From NCBI GenBank assembly GCA_029260755.1, contig JAJDCQ010000159.1, positions 91,479 through 155,478 of the forward strand: a stretch of DNA of 64,000 bases. Reading direction: 5' to 3'. The notes beneath the pieces were generated by a model, which was given only the letters and a program-made list of their open reading frames with translations, had not been told where the DNA came from and searched no databases. This DNA is from Planctomycetota bacterium (GTDB lineage: Bacteria > Planctomycetota > J058 > JAJDCQ01). How positions within the stretch are numbered: position 1 is the stretch's first letter; the number at the start of each line of letters is the position of its first letter. This document shows positions 62,599-64,000 of the stretch, in pieces. The translations under genes and the position numbers were made by a program.

Positions 62599-64000
62599 TC
62601 AGCTCGCCGACGGGCGAGCCCGCGGCAGGCGGACGGTGAACGCGGCGCCGGCGTCGGGCGCGTTCTGGACGGCGACCTCGCCGCCGTGCCGCTCGACGAT
62701 CGCGCGAACGATCGAGAGGCCGAGACCGGCGCGGCCGGTCTTCGCGCCGCGGGTGCGGGCGGGGTCGCCCCGGTAGAAGCGCTCGAAGACGTGCGGCAGC
62801 GCGTCGGCGTCGATGCCCGGTCCGTCGTCGCGCACGACGAGGACGATCGAGCCCTCCTCGAGCTGGACGGCGACCTCGACCCGGGCGGCCGCGTGGCGGG
62901 CCGCGTTCTCGACGAGGTTGCGCGCGACGATCTCGAGCTGACGGCGGTCGCCCGAGACGGTCGCGGCGCCTTCGGGCGCGTCGAGCGCGATCGTCCGGTC
63001 GGGGCTCGTCTCGAGGATCGACGCGACGACCTCGCCGGCGAGGGTGGCGTGGTCGAGCGGCTCGTCCTCCATCCGGAGGGTTCCCGCATCGCTCCGGGCG
63101 AGGAGGAGCAGCCCCTCGAGGGTGTCCTCCATCCGCCGCGACGCGTCGAGCACCTCGTCGAGGGTCTCGCGGTAGACCTCGGCCGTCCGCGGGCGCCGCA
63201 GGGCGACCTCCGCCTGGCTCTTCACGATCGAGACCGGCGTGCGCAGCTCGTGGGCGGCGTCGGCGGTGAAGCGACGCTGCCGGTCGAAGGCGCCCTCGAG
63301 CCGGCCGAAGGTGGCGTTGAGCGACGCGGCGAGCGCGTCGATCTCGTCGCCCGTGCCCGAGGTCGCGACGCGCCCGGAGAGGTCGGTCTCCGAGATCTCG
63401 CGCGCCGTCGCCGCCATCGCCCCGAGCGGGCCGACGATCCGGGCGGCGAGGAGCCAGCCGAGCCCGGCCGCGACGGCGAGGGCCGGGAGAAGGATGGCGC
63501 CGAGGATCAAGGCGAGCCCGGTCAGGCTGGCGTCGAGGTCGGAGAGATCCTCGACGATCGCGATCCGGATCAGGGGATCGTTCCGACTCCTCGGCCCGGA
63601 GACGGCCGGATCGAAGGTGACCCCGACGCCCCCGTCGCCGGCGGCGGCGAGGCCGCCGCCGGCGTCGTCATCGTCGTCGTCATCGTCATCATCGTCGCGC
63701 CGCCTCGGCCCGCGGAACTCCTCGCGCTCCACCCGGGCCGGGTAGAGCCCGACGTGGACCCGGACGCGCGCGCCGTCGGCGAGGACGTGATCGAAGCAGG
63801 CGCCGGAGCGGCGGACCGCCTCGCCGCTCAGGCGATCCTCGGGCAGGGCGACCGACGGCATCGAGCTCGACTGAAGGAGCCCGACCCCGCCCGGATGCGC
63901 GGCGAGCGAGAAGGCGCGGATCCGCCCGGCCTCGGCGAAGGGAGCGAGGACGCCGTCGTTCGGCTCGAGCTCGACGAAGCCCTCGTCGACCTCGACGAGG
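62599..64000 (-). CDS. Sensor histidine kinase with poly-Asp sensor loop (5' partial)
   Basis: The frame is open to the right window edge, so the N terminus and probably the first membrane helix are missing; an internal ATG is at 63861. Visible order: sensor domain, membrane helix (LALILGAILLPALAVAAGLGWLLA), HAMP domain, dimerisation domain with the phospho-acceptor His in AAHELRTPVSIVKSQ, and ATPase boxes N (LVENAARHA), G1 (VRDDGPGID), F (FERFYRGD) and G2 (GLGLSIVRAI). The sensor contains eleven consecutive Asp (codons 63664-63696). By topology this lies outside the cytoplasm and could bind metal ions or cationic ligands. The cognate response regulator gene is probably beyond the window. Confidence 0.92.
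   Translation of the reverse strand, partial: LVEVDEGFVELEPNDGVLAPFAEAGRIRAFSLAAHPGGVGLLQSSSMPSVALPEDRLSGEAVRRSGACFDHVLADGARVRVHVGLYPARVEREEFRGPRRRDDDDDDDDDDDAGGGLAAAGDGGVGVTFDPAVSGPRSRNDPLIRIAIVEDLSDLDASLTGLALILGAILLPALAVAAGLGWLLAARIVGPLGAMAATAREISETDLSGRVATSGTGDEIDALAASLNATFGRLEGAFDRQRRFTADAAHELRTPVSIVKSQAEVALRRPRTAEVYRETLDEVLDASRRMEDTLEGLLLLARSDAGTLRMEDEPLDHATLAGEVVASILETSPDRTIALDAPEGAATVSGDRRQLEIVARNLVENAARHAAARVEVAVQLEEGSIVLVVRDDGPGIDADALPHVFERFYRGDPARTRGAKTGRAGLGLSIVRAIVERHGGEVAVQNAPDAGAAFTVRLPRARPSAS

Overview
The window is about 70 percent GC and densely coded on both strands. It looks like a chromosomal segment of a Planctomycetota-like bacterium. The reasons are seven Hanks-type Ser/Thr kinases with different accessory domains (TIR, WD40, FGE-sulfatase, membrane and extracytoplasmic modules), many secreted or lipidated orphan proteins, HEAT-type proteins with an N-terminal membrane anchor, and the two-subunit glycyl-tRNA synthetase. 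A deltaproteobacterial/myxobacterial origin is a weaker alternative. No rRNA, tRNA or CRISPR array was seen.

Layout. 1-9.4 kb: a TIR-kinase fusion (cut by the window edge), a FEN-like exonuclease, an aldo/keto reductase and two tandem membrane-anchored kinases. 9.4-16.2 kb: a small basic protein, a kinase with 14 WD40-like repeats, a PP2C-type phosphatase, then a divergent ABC transporter operon with two related permeases. 16.3-25.3 kb: a kinase with an N-terminal multi-spanning domain, facing a tightly overlapping operon glyQ-glyS-DUF4003-WD40 lipoprotein-LRR protein. 25.4-31 kb: a nucleotide-sugar epimerase-like protein with a long acidic repeat tail, and a secreted metallopeptidase-like protein with four tandem C-terminal modules. 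31-36.4 kb: an overlapping operon of a tail-anchored kinase with HCD in place of HRD, a lipoprotein, phosphoglycerate mutase and an orphan protein. 36.4-42.4 kb: mostly secreted, HEAT-like or membrane proteins of unknown function. 42.5-46 kb: a zinc-ribbon/kinase/FGE fusion. 46.2-52.4 kb: the rod-shape operon mreB-mreC-mreD-mrdA-rodA. 52.7-57.5 kb: two small membrane proteins, a structured leader behind a perfect consensus promoter, lnt and an epimerase. 57.7-64 kb: a DUF374 acyltransferase, a secreted protein, an ArnT-like glycosyltransferase, a Gfo/Idh oxidoreductase and a sensor histidine kinase cut by the right edge.

The genes fall into two themes. One is phosphorylation signalling: seven kinases, one phosphatase and one histidine kinase, often next to repeat-scaffold proteins. 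The other is envelope construction: cell shape, lipoprotein acylation, nucleotide sugars, lipid acylation and glycosylation. Very short gaps and ATGA/GTGA overlaps mark at least six operons.

Outside the genes, the clearest signals are three families of large hairpin repeats (three sequence types, four copies) built from short tandem motifs and placed at gene 3' ends, and a roughly 210-nt structured RNA region driven by a TTGACA-16-TATAAT promoter. All functional calls come from reading motifs in the sequence; no database search was run.
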